A stretch of DNA of 49,122 nucleotides from Streptococcus suis 10581. Its GTDB lineage: Bacteria; Bacillota; Bacilli; Lactobacillales; Streptococcaceae. The number at the start of each line of letters is the position of its first letter. Position 1 is the stretch's first letter. This document shows positions 8,601 to 18,160 of this stretch, piece after piece. The stretch covers positions 1 through 49,122 of the forward strand of contig ALKQ01000092.1 in NCBI GenBank assembly GCA_000440235.1, given 5' to 3'. The notes beneath the pieces are model-generated. The model worked only from the letters and a program-made list of their open reading frames with translations, made no database searches and was not told the origin of the DNA. Position numbers and translations under genes: made by a program.

Positions 8601-9240
8601 TTTGAAATTAAGTCTAAAACTTTCATTTGGTGAAGAAGTCGCAAATAGTATCACACATGCAGTAGGAGCCCTACTTATGTTAGTCTTGCTTCCCATTACT
8701 GCCATACATGCATTCAATAATTACAATGTCACTGCAGTTGTAGGAATGTCCATCTTTGTTATCAGTCTCTTCCTCATGTTTATTTCTTCTTCAATCTATC
8801 ATTCTATGCCCTATGATTCCATGCATAAGTACATTCTGCGCATAATCGACCATAGTATGATTTACATCGCTATCGCTGGGAGCTACACACCCGTCGCCCT
8901 ATCCTTAGTCGGTGGTTGGCTGGGCTATCTGATTGTTGGTTTGCAATGGGGATTGACCATCTTCGGTATTCTCTATAAAATTTTCGCTAAGAAAATCAAC
9001 GAAAAATTCAGCCTCTTCCTCTATCTTTTCATGGGATGGTTAGTTGTCTTTATCTTGCCAGCCATTCTTCAAAAGACTGGCTTTGTTTTCGGAATTTTGA
9101 TGCTGGCTGGTGGACTATCTTATACTATTGGAGCCCTCTTCTACGCCAAGAAAAAGCCCTACTTCCACATGATTTGGCATCTCTTTATCCTACTGGCTTC
9201 CGCACTGCAGTACATCGCCATTGTCTACTTTATGTTATAA
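8590..9240 (+). CDS. hemolysin III family (PAQR) membrane protein
   Basis: A 216-residue protein with seven predicted membrane segments and the HlyIII/PAQR signature: GEEVANSITHAVGALL near the start, SSSIYHSMP in helix 2-3, DHSMIYIAIAGSYTPV in the middle and HMIWHLFILLASALQYIAI at the end. The conserved His, Ser and Asp residues are those thought to bind zinc. YplQ/YqfA relatives are annotated as hemolysin III, but their true role (membrane lipid or stress functions) is unsettled. It starts inside the DUF1836 gene's last codons. A bidirectional terminator follows. Confidence 0.9.
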   Translation: MNPSLKLSLKLSFGEEVANSITHAVGALLMLVLLPITAIHAFNNYNVTAVVGMSIFVISLFLMFISSSIYHSMPYDSMHKYILRIIDHSMIYIAIAGSYTPVALSLVGGWLGYLIVGLQWGLTIFGILYKIFAKKINEKFSLFLYLFMGWLVVFILPAILQKTGFVFGILMLAGGLSYTIGALFYAKKKPYFHMIWHLFILLASALQYIAIVYFML

Positions 9241-9241
9241 G

Positions 9242-9275
9242 AAAACAGCTTCTAGTCACCTAGAGGCTGTTTTTA
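9242..9275. terminator. bidirectional terminator between convergent genes
   Basis: A 14-bp stem with one mismatch, AAAACAGCTTCTAG (9242-9255) and CTAGAGGCTGTTTT (9260-9273), has a TCAC loop and A/T runs on both sides. It separates the hemolysin III gene from the opposing DUF218 gene. Confidence 0.88.
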
Positions 9276-10283
9276 ATGCATTAAACTGATGATCACTCCG
9301 ATCAGGTAAAGAACTGACACGATGCCCAAAAATACCAAATGCGTCTTTCGGCTCATGACTACATAGCCTACAAATTCCCGAATAAAGGCATTGAGGCTAA
9401 AGTAAAATTTGGTTTTTGCTCCATAGCCGATACATTTGATTTTCAGTTTTCGGGCCAATAGCAGAGCTCTAAAAACATGATAGTAATTGGTTACAAGTGC
9501 AAATCGACTGCCAGGTTTCATCAGGGCATAGGAGTATTTCAAATTTTCTTCTGTGTTGGTCGATTGGTTTTCAATGAGAATGTCTTCAGCAGGGATACCC
9601 TGTTCCAATGCATAATTAGCCATAGCCTGTCCTTCTGCTATGATTTCATCAGGACCTTGTCCGCCTGACATGATGAGCTTGCTGCCAGGATGTTTCTGGT
9701 AGATCGCTATGCCTTTGTCAACCCGCGAAGCCAAAAGTGGCGTCACCTTGTCACCAATCAACCCAGCTCCCAGCACCACCACATAATCCAGCTTCCCTGG
9801 GAAGAGATTGACCAAATTGACAAAGCTAGATGTCGTATAAAGCATACTGATGATAATGGCATAGGACACTAAAAATCCAACATAGACAAACACCATATTG
9901 AAAAAACTGATACCAGAAAGGGTGCTTGCTACAGACGGCGCGATAAAGAAATAAAAAGTTAAGCCGATAGCCAATCCTAACGATAAAAAGTTATGAAAAC
10001 GGACACCTTCTCGCTTCAAAATCCGAAAACCGTTCAGATAGAGGGTAATCAGCAAGACAAATGGACCACTTAACAAGGCTAAAAAGAGCACCATAGCCAC
10101 TGCTATAGCCAGCAAACGCAAGATTTCATTGTTTTCTAAAATACCTGTTGAAACAATCCAAGCCAAAGCCCAGACGAGGATGTTCAAAGCAAACAGGGAG
10201 ATAAAAATCGACCGTCTCTCCCAAAAATAAAGAAGAGCAAACAATCCGATGGAAGTTAGTAAAAGCCAGAAAAAGACCGTCAC
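9273..10283 (-). CDS. DUF218 (YdcF/ElyC/SanA-like) membrane protein
   Basis: A 336-residue protein with an N-terminal half of about five hydrophobic helices, a cytosolic DUF218 domain and a final membrane helix. The DUF218 core is visible as [59 protein letters not shown], then [14 protein letters not shown] and [17 protein letters not shown]. Relatives ElyC and SanA affect cell-envelope synthesis; the reaction is not known. Its ATG overlaps the rnhB stop (4 nt), so it belongs to the rbgA-rnhB transcription unit. Confidence 0.85.
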   Translation of the reverse strand: MTVFFWLLLTSIGLFALLYFWERRSIFISLFALNILVWALAWIVSTGILENNEILRLLAIAVAMVLFLALLSGPFVLLITLYLNGFRILKREGVRFHNFLSLGLAIGLTFYFFIAPSVASTLSGISFFNMVFVYVGFLVSYAIIISMLYTTSSFVNLVNLFPGKLDYVVVLGAGLIGDKVTPLLASRVDKGIAIYQKHPGSKLIMSGGQGPDEIIAEGQAMANYALEQGIPAEDILIENQSTNTEENLKYSYALMKPGSRFALVTNYYHVFRALLLARKLKIKCIGYGAKTKFYFSLNAFIREFVGYVVMSRKTHLVFLGIVSVLYLIGVIISLMH

Positions 10284-11059
10284 GATGATTTCCCTCCTGC
10301 TAGCATTGACTTAATGGGCTCAAAGGTCTTACGGTGTATGGCCGTGATGCCTAACTTGTTCAAGCCTTCCAAATGCTCTGCCGTTCCATAACCAGCATTC
10401 TTGGCGAAGCCGTAGCCTGAGAACTCCTTGTCATAGTCCGCCATCATCTTATCCCGCGTCACCTTGGCAACGATAGAGGCAGCTGCGATAAACAGGCTAT
10501 TGGCATCTCCCTTGATGATGGAAGTTTGTGGTATGGGCGTATCCAACTTCATGGCATCGATGAGCAGGTGGTCAGGTTTCTGGCCTAATTTCCCCAAAGC
10601 CTCCAGCATGGCTAACTTGGTCGCCTCGTAGATGTTGACCTGATCGATGACAGCTGCATCTTTTATTCCCACACCAACTGCCACCGCCCGCTCCATGACC
10701 TCTTGGTAGATGGCTTCATGCTTGGACTTGGGGATTTTCTTGGAGTCGTTGAGGTAGTGGATTTTACAGCCCTTGGGCAAGATGACCGCCGCTGCCACCA
10801 CAGGACCTGCCAGAGGCCCCCGGCCGACTTCGTCGATACCAGCGATGAACTCCACCCCATTTTCATAAAGGGCTTTTTCGTAAGATAGCATAGCTTCTAA
10901 GCGGGCATCTTCTGCTACTTCTTTTTCCAACTCCTTTTGGCGTTTCTTAATAGCAGCCTGAACCCCTGCTCGCTCATCCTGAGATAGTTGGTCCCAGACT
11001 GGACTGTCCAGACTGTCTACCTGGGCCAGCAGAGCAGTCACTTCCTTAATTGTTGCCAT
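10280..11059 (-). CDS. rnhB: ribonuclease HII
   Basis: A 259-residue RNase HII that nicks RNA-DNA hybrids at misincorporated ribonucleotides. The catalytic motif [21 protein letters not shown] is near residue 80, with further acidic residues in LLIDAM and in the region after [18 protein letters not shown]. An N-terminal helical extension (about 65 residues) is usual for Firmicutes. It overlaps rbgA upstream by 14 nt and the DUF218 gene downstream by 4 nt, a tight operon. Confidence 0.97.
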   Translation of the reverse strand: MATIKEVTALLAQVDSLDSPVWDQLSQDERAGVQAAIKKRQKELEKEVAEDARLEAMLSYEKALYENGVEFIAGIDEVGRGPLAGPVVAAAVILPKGCKIHYLNDSKKIPKSKHEAIYQEVMERAVAVGVGIKDAAVIDQVNIYEATKLAMLEALGKLGQKPDHLLIDAMKLDTPIPQTSIIKGDANSLFIAAASIVAKVTRDKMMADYDKEFSGYGFAKNAGYGTAEHLEGLNKLGITAIHRKTFEPIKSMLAGGKSS

Positions 11060-11897
11060 CTAAGTCACTCACCCTGTCTAATGTATAAGTACCCAAGCGA
11101 CCGTCCCGAACGTCCTTGACAAAGAGATTGTAAAAACGATCATAATCATCACGGAAGCCCAGTTTTTTTGTCCAGTCCATAATAAGTTCAGGCGTTTCCT
11201 GCTCCAAATCCATGCCCTTGAACCGCTCTTGTAGACGTTCTGGATAATTTGCCTTGAAATAGTCCAGACCAAAAATGGTGACTTCGTCCATAGGCAAAAG
11301 TTGGTCCTTGATAGCCCCAGTCAGAGCCAACTTGAGACCGACTTCCTGGTCTTCAAACTTAGGCCAGAGAATACCTGGTGTATCAAGGATTTCAAGGTCC
11401 TTATTGGACTTGAGCCACTGTTGGCCCTTGGTCACACCTGGTTTGTTGCCGACAACAGCGATTTTTTTACCTGCCAGACGGTTCATGAGGGTGGATTTTC
11501 CAGCGTTTGGAATACCGATAATCATGGTTCGCAAGGTCTCCTTTTGAATCCCTCTTTGGCGGAGGCGTTCAATCTTGTCTTTCATCAGACCCTTGGCTGC
11601 ATCGGTCACCTTTTTCACCGTCGCTTGCTCTTTTGAGTTGATGGCAAGGGTACGGATGCCTTGACCTTCAAAGTAGCTCTGCCATTCTTTGGTACGAACA
11701 GGGTCTGCCAAATCAACCTTATTTAAAATCATTAGTTTGGGCTTGTCGCCGACAATCTTGGTCAGCATAGGATTTTGGCTAGATAGGGGCAGGCGGGCAT
11801 CGACCAAAATGGTCACGAAATCAACGTGCTTGATGTTCTCCTGCACCTGCCTGCGAGCTTTTGACATGTGGCCCGGAAACCATTGAATAATTGCCAT
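11046..11897 (-). CDS. rbgA: ribosome biogenesis GTPase RbgA (YlqF)
   Basis: A 283-residue circularly permuted GTPase required for late 50S subunit assembly. It shows the permuted order: G4 NKVDL near residue 60, then G1 [12 protein letters not shown] near 130 and G3 DTPG near 175, after the N-terminal [14 protein letters not shown] signature. I take the ATG at 11897 ([11 protein letters not shown]) with AAAGGA upstream; the longer reading to 11921 extends toward the mobile-element junction. The ICE integrase gene ends only about 90 nt upstream and points the same way, so the native promoter region has probably been displaced or rebuilt by integration. Confidence 0.96.
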   Translation of the reverse strand: MAIIQWFPGHMSKARRQVQENIKHVDFVTILVDARLPLSSQNPMLTKIVGDKPKLMILNKVDLADPVRTKEWQSYFEGQGIRTLAINSKEQATVKKVTDAAKGLMKDKIERLRQRGIQKETLRTMIIGIPNAGKSTLMNRLAGKKIAVVGNKPGVTKGQQWLKSNKDLEILDTPGILWPKFEDQEVGLKLALTGAIKDQLLPMDEVTIFGLDYFKANYPERLQERFKGMDLEQETPELIMDWTKKLGFRDDYDRFYNLFVKDVRDGRLGTYTLDRVSDLDGNN

Positions 11898-11984
11898 GTA
11901 GTAAAAATCCTTTCGTAGCAAGGGTTTGAGGCCCTTGACTTCTTAATTTTTCATCTAGGCACCAAATAGGCACCAAAGTTTCGA
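11898..11984. other. probable ICE attachment end (att) upstream of rbgA with integrase arm-type repeats
   Basis: This strip lies between the integrase stop and the rbgA start. It contains two direct copies of AGGCACCAAA, at 11957-11966 and 11968-11977, which look like integrase arm-binding sites. It also has an inverted repeat CAAGGG-N7-CCCTTG around 11920-11940. Chromosome/element crossover should fall here. The core cannot be fixed without the other end of the element. rbgA is, from memory, a known streptococcal ICE insertion locus. Confidence 0.55.
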
Positions 11985-13487
11985 TTACCAAGACATTTCA
12001 TATGCCAATACTTTACCTTTTTTCTTAATAGGCAAAACTTCAAAATTAGGATAAACTTTTGTAAGTTCTTTTTTTATCTTAGGTAGAATATTTGCCGAAA
12101 TATGTCGAGGTTGATAGCTATTCGATAAATGAAGTTTCTCTCTAAATTCCTGCACTGTTAGAACAATTTTTTCAGCTTTTGAGGTTTCAATCATTTCACT
12201 CGCCATTTTCGAATGCTTACTAGTAAAAAATTGATGTGTAGAAAAATCTATATTACATTTCTGAGCAAATTCGTCAAGTGCCTTAAGCGATTCCTCTTGA
12301 GAGACAATTGTTTGGTGTGTGTAACCTAAAGTTGTCTCTGCTCTTGAATGTCCGACACGTGCCATAATTTCCTTTAAGTTGACAGATTTACTTCCACTTT
12401 GTAAATAAGTAATATGCATATGCCTAAAAGAATGAGGCGTAACATGCTTCGTCCATTTAAAACCAAATTGTTCTTCACAACATTCTAATAATTTTTCCTC
12501 AACTCGCTTTAAAACTTCACGAAATGAGCTCGATCTAATAGGTGAACCATATTCCGTTCTAAAAATACACGGAGAGTATCTAAAATTTGGACTTGGATTT
12601 TTCTTAGCATAAAGATCGAATTCATTATTTCGTTTTATTGCTCTTTTAATTGCCTCGCATGCAATTTTCGGTAACAAAATTTTTCTTTCTGAATTTGCTG
12701 TTTTTGTAGAATCAAAATAGAAATCATCAACTTTCAAATCATGTGTTTGCAGTGATTTATTTACATCTAATATTTGAGTTTCAAAGTTAACATCATCACT
12801 GGTAAAAGCAGCTTCACCAATCCGAAGGCCTGTGAATAGTAAAACAATTCCTAAGTCATAATAACTTTGATTTCTAACTTGACTTAAAACCTCGAAAAAA
12901 GGAATTATTTCATGAATATCTAAACATTTTGCATCATGTCTACGTTTTACCTCAAGTTTCTTCTCGAGCGGAATTTCCAATCTGACTGGAGCAAGTGGAG
13001 AAAACTGGATGATACCATACATTACAGCATAATTAAAAATCCTATTCAATGAACTCTTTATATGTGTCATTGTTGCTGCAGAAGAATCATATTTTTTTAA
13101 ATATTCACTTAAACAATTTTTTAATAACAACGGTGTAATGCAATCAATTAAATAATCATCGCCAATTATTTTTCCCAATCGACTTAATACTAATTTTTCT
13201 CTTTCAATTGTTTGTTTTTTTACTGACACAGACCAAGAATTGAACCAACTTTCTTTCAATTCTCCAAACGTTTTTATTTCGGAAGCAGAAAAAGAAGATT
13301 TAGTTTTTTCCTGCAATGTTTCAATTTTTTCAATCAATTCCAGCTCAGCCTGTTTACGTGCTCGACTTGAATTCTTGTAATATGAAATTATTGCGGTCTT
13401 CCATTTCCCAGTTAGTGGATCTTTATATTTTTCAACTACCTCATATCGAATTTTTCCTTTTGAATTAGTTTTAGTTCTATAAAACAT
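11985..13487 (-). CDS. int: tyrosine site-specific integrase of the ICE
   Basis: A 500-residue tyrosine recombinase. The N-terminal arm-binding AP2-like part (MFYRTKTNSKGKIRYEVVEKYKDPLTGKW) is followed by a core-binding SAM-like domain and the catalytic domain. Catalytic residues are visible as the Arg in LLFTGLRIGEAAF, the HSFRH box in VTPHSFRHMHITYL, and the GHSRAETTLGYTH segment carrying the nucleophilic Tyr. An extra C-terminal tail of about 90 residues follows, longer than in typical phage integrases of about 380 residues. It looks intact, unlike the two serine recombinases at 14.4-16.8 kb. It would integrate and excise the element upstream of rbgA. Confidence 0.93.
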   Translation of the reverse strand: MFYRTKTNSKGKIRYEVVEKYKDPLTGKWKTAIISYYKNSSRARKQAELELIEKIETLQEKTKSSFSASEIKTFGELKESWFNSWSVSVKKQTIEREKLVLSRLGKIIGDDYLIDCITPLLLKNCLSEYLKKYDSSAATMTHIKSSLNRIFNYAVMYGIIQFSPLAPVRLEIPLEKKLEVKRRHDAKCLDIHEIIPFFEVLSQVRNQSYYDLGIVLLFTGLRIGEAAFTSDDVNFETQILDVNKSLQTHDLKVDDFYFDSTKTANSERKILLPKIACEAIKRAIKRNNEFDLYAKKNPSPNFRYSPCIFRTEYGSPIRSSSFREVLKRVEEKLLECCEEQFGFKWTKHVTPHSFRHMHITYLQSGSKSVNLKEIMARVGHSRAETTLGYTHQTIVSQEESLKALDEFAQKCNIDFSTHQFFTSKHSKMASEMIETSKAEKIVLTVQEFREKLHLSNSYQPRHISANILPKIKKELTKVYPNFEVLPIKKKGKVLAYEMSW

Positions 13488-13571
13488 CGTTATTCTCCTC
13501 TATATTAAAATAGAAAATCGATACGATTATAGAATTTAACCAATTCATATTATACCATGTTTTATTCTGAA

Positions 13572-13802
13572 TTACCGCTTTTGTTTCCATTCAAGAAACT
13601 CCTGAAAACCATCTAGATTAATAAATACGATTTTATGGGAGGGGTGCAATATATAGCAACGAAACCTTTTCATTTCTCTCATTTCCTTTAACCAGCGGTT
13701 AAGCGTATAGATTGATAGTCCCTCCCACCGTTTCATTAACGCTTCTTTGTCTGCCCACTCTGCAATCGAATTCTCTACTGGTACATATTTTATCTTTTGC
13801 AT
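13572..13802 (-). CDS. excisionase-like small DNA-binding protein
   Basis: A 76-residue basic protein with LMKRWEGLSIYTLNRWLKEMREMKRFRCYILHPSHKIVFINLDGFQEFLEWKQK. This has the layout of a winged-helix MerR/Xis-type protein. Position directly upstream of the integrase in the same direction is typical of a recombination directionality factor. The start is well supported by GGAGG before ATG 13802. Function is inferred from context and fold. Confidence 0.75.
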   Translation of the reverse strand: MQKIKYVPVENSIAEWADKEALMKRWEGLSIYTLNRWLKEMREMKRFRCYILHPSHKIVFINLDGFQEFLEWKQKR

Positions 13803-14040
13803 ACTTTCCTCCAGTTTATCGATTTTCTATCTATTCATTAGTTTCACGACATTGGTGGGTTGATTTGGACATCAACATAGGAATCTCACCTGCTCCATTT
13901 TTCGACTAGAGCCTGAACGTACAGAAGTATCATTAACATTATTTGTGTCATGGCAAATTGGGTTCCACCCCAATTTTAGAAACAGATATTTTTCGCTCAT
14001 ATCATCGCGTATCTATTTCAATTGCTCGACAAATAAATAA

Positions 14041-14085
14041 AGTCCCACCTTGGTCTATTCAGTTGTCAAAGGACCAGGAGGGACT
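14041..14085 (-). terminator. imperfect long hairpin after the XRE gene
   Basis: AGTCCCACCTTGGTC (14041-14055) pairs with GACCAGGAGGGACT (about 14072-14085) with one bulge. On the minus strand it is followed by a TTTATTTATTT tract. It overlaps the XRE stop codon. The rest of 13803-14040 holds no supported gene. Confidence 0.55.
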
Positions 14086-14311
14086 ATTTGATATTTTTCT
14101 TTATTCTCTTCGGATAATCTGATAATCCTAAAAGATAATCTGTACTCACATCATATAATTCAGAAAGTTTTGTTAATACTTCTGCTGTTAGCATATGTTC
14201 ACCGCGCTCAATCTTGGCATAAGCTGAACGTGTATAAGCTAGAAAATCAGCTATATCTTGCTGTGTTCTATCAGAATCCTCTCTCAAATTCTTTAGTCGT
14301 GGGTACATCAA
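14084..14311 (-). CDS. XRE-family transcriptional regulator
   Basis: A 75-residue single helix-turn-helix protein: LKNLREDSDRTQQDIADFLAYTRSAYAKIERGEHMLTAEVLTKLSELYDVSTDYLLGL. It is typical of small Cro/CI-type regulators controlling integrase/excisionase genes of ICEs. It is co-directional with xis and int. A dyad at 14360-14378 in its upstream region is a candidate operator. Confidence 0.88.
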   Translation of the reverse strand: MMYPRLKNLREDSDRTQQDIADFLAYTRSAYAKIERGEHMLTAEVLTKLSELYDVSTDYLLGLSDYPKRIKKNIK

Positions 14312-14359
14312 ACTTTCTCCTAAAGAAAGTATAGATTAGTATTTCAAAAATATAATAAT

Positions 14360-14378
14360 ATGGTCTTTTTTGGACCAT
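14360..14378. promoter_or_regulatory. dyad ATGGTC-N7-GACCAT upstream of the XRE gene
   Basis: A perfect 6-bp dyad with a T-rich loop lies 50-70 nt upstream of the XRE start codon. It could be the regulator's operator or a weak terminator of the broken recombinase gene upstream. I cannot decide between them. Confidence 0.4.
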
Positions 14379-14401
14379 TAGACTTAAAAAACCTATGTCT
14401 T

Positions 14402-15938
14402 CTATAAATCAATCCGTAAGCCATTTTTGAAGGTCTGGCTGATTTTCTTATCTTCCTTTATATCCAATCGCTCGACACTGGTCTGCCAGAGTTCTTGGTT
14501 GAAATCTGAGATGAGCTCACGCTGTTTTTTGAGTTGTTGGATAAATCCATCAAGACTTAGCCGCTTACTTTTCTGTTCTTCCAAGGCTGACCTAGCCTCC
14601 TGCAACTCTTTTTGTTTTTCTTGGTAGGCTGTTACTAGGGTATCGTACTGCTCTTGGTATAGTTCTTGATTCTGAGCCTTCCTCGCATTCCTATCGACCA
14701 AGTCCTCGATGTCTTGTCGTATGGTTTCAAGGTGATGCTCCAAGTCATCAATCCTAGATTCAAGTGGCGAGGTGTCTTTTGCCATGTCAATTAAGAGTTC
14801 TATATTTGCGATAATCTTATCTCGATTACTGAGAGGTTGATTGATAGCTGAAATGAACCAACCTTTAATCTCTTCCTCCGTCACATGAGGTGTCCGATAT
14901 TTATGCTCGCCCTTGTATTTGGCATTGCACTTATAGATGGTTCGTTTGTACTTGTTAGTGGAATGCCACACCTTACTCCCAAAGGCTGACCCACAATCAC
15001 CACAGAACAGTCGTCCTGCGAAAATGTTGCTGGTTTGTCGTTTCTTCTCTAGCTTTCCAATTCAACCTGAACCAAATCAAAGACTTCACGCTTGATAATG
15101 GCTTCATGGTTGTTTTCCACATAATACTGAGGGAGTTCCCCTTCATTAGGTTTGGTGCTTTTGGTCAAGAAATCCGTTGTAAAACTTTTCTGAAGGAGGG
15201 CATCTCCTTTATATTTTTCGTTCCGAAGCATACGCTTAACTGTGCAGAACTCCACTTCCTTTTCCCTTGTGGGGTCGGAATCCCTTGGGCAGTCAACTCC
15301 CTGCGATTTTGTTGGGATTGTTTCTCAATAAGACCTGATGAAAAATATACCGAACAATCTTAGCTTCCTCATGGTCAATTTCAAAACCATCTGTGTCACT
15401 TTTCTTGAAGCCTAGAACTTGGCTGTAGGAAAAGGCCACTTGCCCTTCAGCCACCTGGCGTCGTCTACCCCAAGTCACGTTCTCTGAAATGGAACGGCTC
15501 TCTTTTTGGGCTAGACTTGACATGATGGTAATCAGACGCTCCCCTTTAGAAACAAAGGTCCAAATGTTCTCTTTTTCAAAATAGATTTCTACTCCTGCTT
15601 CCTTGAGCTTCCGAACTGTTGATAGGGAGTCAACCGTGTTTCTGGCAAATCGACTAACCTACTTGGTCAGGATAAGGTCTAACTTTCCGTCAAGGGCATC
15701 TTCAACCATTTATTGAAAGCCAAGACTTTGTTCCAGAAATCCCTTCGTCTGAATACATCTTGACAAATTCCCAATCCGAGCGACTGTTGATGTAGTCTGC
15801 GTAGTATGTCATCTGTGCTTCTTAAGAAGTTGTCTGGTCTTCATGGTCAGTGGACACCCTGGCATAACCCGCCACTCTTCGTTTAGTAAAACTCGGTAGG
15901 TTAATCTTATGGGTGACTTGTTTGGATGGTTCTATCAT
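14402..15938 (-). pseudogene. large serine recombinase (copy 1), decayed
   Basis: Fragments in order on the minus strand give a whole serine integrase: an N-terminal catalytic segment with VAGYARVSTDHEDQ (the Ser nucleophile is in ARVST), then WEFVKMYSDEGISGT, a recombinase domain with IMSSLAQKESRSISENVTWGRRR and VLGFKKSDTDGFEIDHEEAKIVRYIF, then LRNEKYKGDALLQKSF, a zinc-ribbon region and a coiled-coil tail (14402-14971). It is broken by an in-frame TAA right after DHEDQTTS, a lesion in the hinge near 15700, and frameshifts near 15270 and 15010-15050. It cannot make an active enzyme. It stands in tandem with copy 2, as serine recombinases do in some streptococcal ICEs. Confidence 0.88.
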
Positions 15939-15954
15939 GATGACTTTTTCATGT

Positions 15955-16810
15955 CTAACGTTCTTTCCGAATGATGGCGTGTTTTTCTTCTCCATTTCTA
16001 TAGGTGGCTTTAACATCATTGGTCACGCTATTAAAAGCAATATGGTGAATATCTGCTGTTTTTAAGGTTTCGCCAAAAGTTTGAAAGAGTTGTTCTTCTG
16101 TAACGGTACGTCCTAAACAAGTCTCAACACCCTTGGCATCTCTTGTCCTGCAGTAATACCTCACTCGCTTTTTCTGATTGGATGTAGTTTCCACATTCAA
16201 AAGCATGTCTAAACCGCAGTGGTTACAATACACTTTGCCATTGAGTTTGGCTATTGATTCATGTTTTGAAGTCCGTCTCTTCGCACGTCGATTCTTTTCA
16301 TGATTAACCTGTTGGAAATACTCCGATGTTAAAATAGCCTCATGGGCATTCTCAACCATATACTTTGCCGTCTGACCATCATTTGGAATGGAGCGACTGC
16401 CAAAAAGATTTCAAAAGGTCTTCTGTAAAATCAGTCGACCTCAGTAGGCTTCTTGGTCGAACATGTTGTAGATGACTCGCTTAGTAAAGTGATTGCCTAG
16501 ACGTGTTCGCTCACCCCTATCATCAAGTCTTTTAGCTATCTTAGGGGCTGATAGACCTTCCATATACCATTCGAAGACCTGTCTGACAATTGAGGCTTCA
16601 TGGGGTTCAATCACATACTTTTCGCCATTCCATCGATAGCCAAAGAAGTCTTGAGGAAAATTAGGTTTCCCTTCTTCAAAGCGTTTCTTCACTCTCCATC
16701 TGATGTTTTGACTGATAGACTATGATTCTTCTTGAGCCATGGAGGCAAGCAGGGTTAAAAGCAACTCCCCTTCAGCGGTTAGGGTATCAATCTTCTCCTT
16801 TTCAACAAGT
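15955..16810 (-). pseudogene. large serine recombinase (copy 2), N-terminally truncated and frameshifted
   Basis: Remains begin at about 16810 with EKEKIDTLTAEGELLLTLLASMAQEES, the end of the catalytic domain. An in-frame stop (TAG in place of the usual Ser/Arg codon) follows, then VKKRFEEGKPNFPQDFFGYRWNGEKYVIEPHEASIVRQVFEWYM, a frameshift near 16380-16440, and a zinc-ribbon C-terminal part VYCNHCGLDMLLNVE. The first about 120 residues with the catalytic serine are missing and the break abuts an oppositely oriented repressor fragment. It is non-functional, and shows that the locus once had a serine recombinase module. Confidence 0.85.
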
Positions 16811-17308
16811 GACCTTCAGGAAGAACATCCGCACCTGACCCTCTACAAACAGCTCAACAAGAGAAACAAAAAGAAGGTCGATGAGTTAACTCAAGACCTT
16901 CTCATGGAACAAAAGGTTCTCACACTATTTTCAGTCCGTGTCCTTGACAATTTGGCTCTATCAGCTGGACTTAGTAACGGTATCTGGGATGAATACGAGA
17001 CCAAGGAAGTCATTACAGATAAAGAGTACCTCTACTATGTGGCGACTTGGATTGAGGGGCAATCCATGGAACCTGTTTATCAAGACGGTGAGGTAGCCTT
17101 AATCCGTGAAGGTGGCTTTGACTACGACGGGGCGGTATATGCCATTGCTTGGAATGAGCAAGTTTACATCAAAAAAGTTTATCTTGAGGAAGATGGCTAT
17201 CGATTCGTCTCCATGAACGACTCCTATTCAGATAAGTTTGCGCTAGCTGTAGATAATCCAAGAATTATAGGGAAAATCGAAGGAAACTTTATGCCTATTG
17301 AACAGTAA
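16811..17308 (+). pseudogene. S24/LexA-like repressor, helix-turn-helix domain deleted
   Basis: About 165 residues match the linker and peptidase half of the intact S24 repressor at 31481-32173: LSAG (self-cleavage Ala-Gly), GQSMEPVYQDGEVALIREGG (Ser nucleophile), FDYDGAVYAIAWNEQVYIKKVY (Lys). Identity by eye is roughly half, so it is an old homologue from another element and not a recent duplicate. The N-terminal DNA-binding domain is absent. The open frame extends upstream only by reading antisense through the recombinase remnant, and no ribosome site is seen. If expressed it could be a UmuD-like fragment, but I regard it as a relic. Confidence 0.8.
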
Positions 17309-18160
17309 AAGCATTATAACCACTCCCATTTTTCGACTCTATAAGGCTGTAATGGGTTAAAGAAAAACTAAGAACCAAATTTGTCTCCTCTTGCGCTTTA
17401 CCATAAAGCTACCTACTAAACTTTTCAACGACTTCGAGTTACTCAAAAAGAAACTTAGGTAATTACCTACAAATGTCAGAAGACAAGAGAAAAGCATCCA
17501 GCTGATTAATCTCAACTCCCTCAGGTAGATCAATACAACGAATTGTCAGAAGAATATTTCAGCTACACATATTCTTCCTCATCTCTCAAAGAGATTCTGG
17601 GATATTCTCCTGATTATCTACAAACAGACGTGTATTTAAGTTATCAGAATTTGGAAAATGTCACTTTAGTCAGTTACTAGGTGCATGTAAGGGTGCTACT
17701 TCCATAGCGCTTATCCCAAGGCCACCATCTCAGATAGTCTAACCTATCAAAAGAAGTAGAATACTAATTGCCTGTTCAATTTTGAGAAAGACCATACCCA
17801 TCTTTTAGGAATAGCACTTCTTTACTTACTGTCGAAATGAAAATATCTTACACGACTTAAAGCTAAACAAAGCCGTTAACTGCTGTCTCCCCCATGAAAA
17901 AGAATTGCGTCAAGTCCTTAACCATCTCAATCTCATCTTGAACAATAATCTAGCAGGGAGGCATGTTAATGAGTAAGTAATAAGACGCAAATGTTAGCTC
18001 TTCTCAAGTAGTCGAACAGGTGCTCAAAGCATATTCTCTATCAAAAGCTTACTTGAAACCGACAAAGCTATTAGTCCTAAAGCTGAAACATACATGAGAT
18101 ACCTTTTGGACAATCTTCAAGAGCCGATTTTAAAAAATAAGGTTCTAGAGGATTGCTTTT
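17309..18160 (+). pseudogene. decayed coding sequence, no intact gene
   Basis: About 850 nt hold only frame fragments with protein-like composition. One lies around 17500-17680, with ...QYNELSEEYFSYTYSSSSLKEIL.... One lies around 17770-17970, with ...NILHDLKLNKAVNCC.... One lies around 18000-18170, with SPKAETYMRYLLDNLQEPI and KVLEDCFFNY. They are on the plus strand in shifting frames, downstream of the S24 relic. I do not recognise the parent families; helicase-loader or regulatory ICE genes are possible. The last fragment is cut by the 3' end of the lanthipeptide transporter gene. Confidence 0.45.

Noticed and set aside
11985..14311. Prophage rather than ICE
   Set aside because: The int-xis-XRE layout also suits a prophage, but no phage structural or lysis genes follow and an intact relaxase and conjugation genes lie in the same block.
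16739..16810. First 24 codons of the plus-strand frame that runs to 17308
   Set aside because: They are the antisense of the serine recombinase remnant (MAQEES region); the S24 homology begins only at about 16811.
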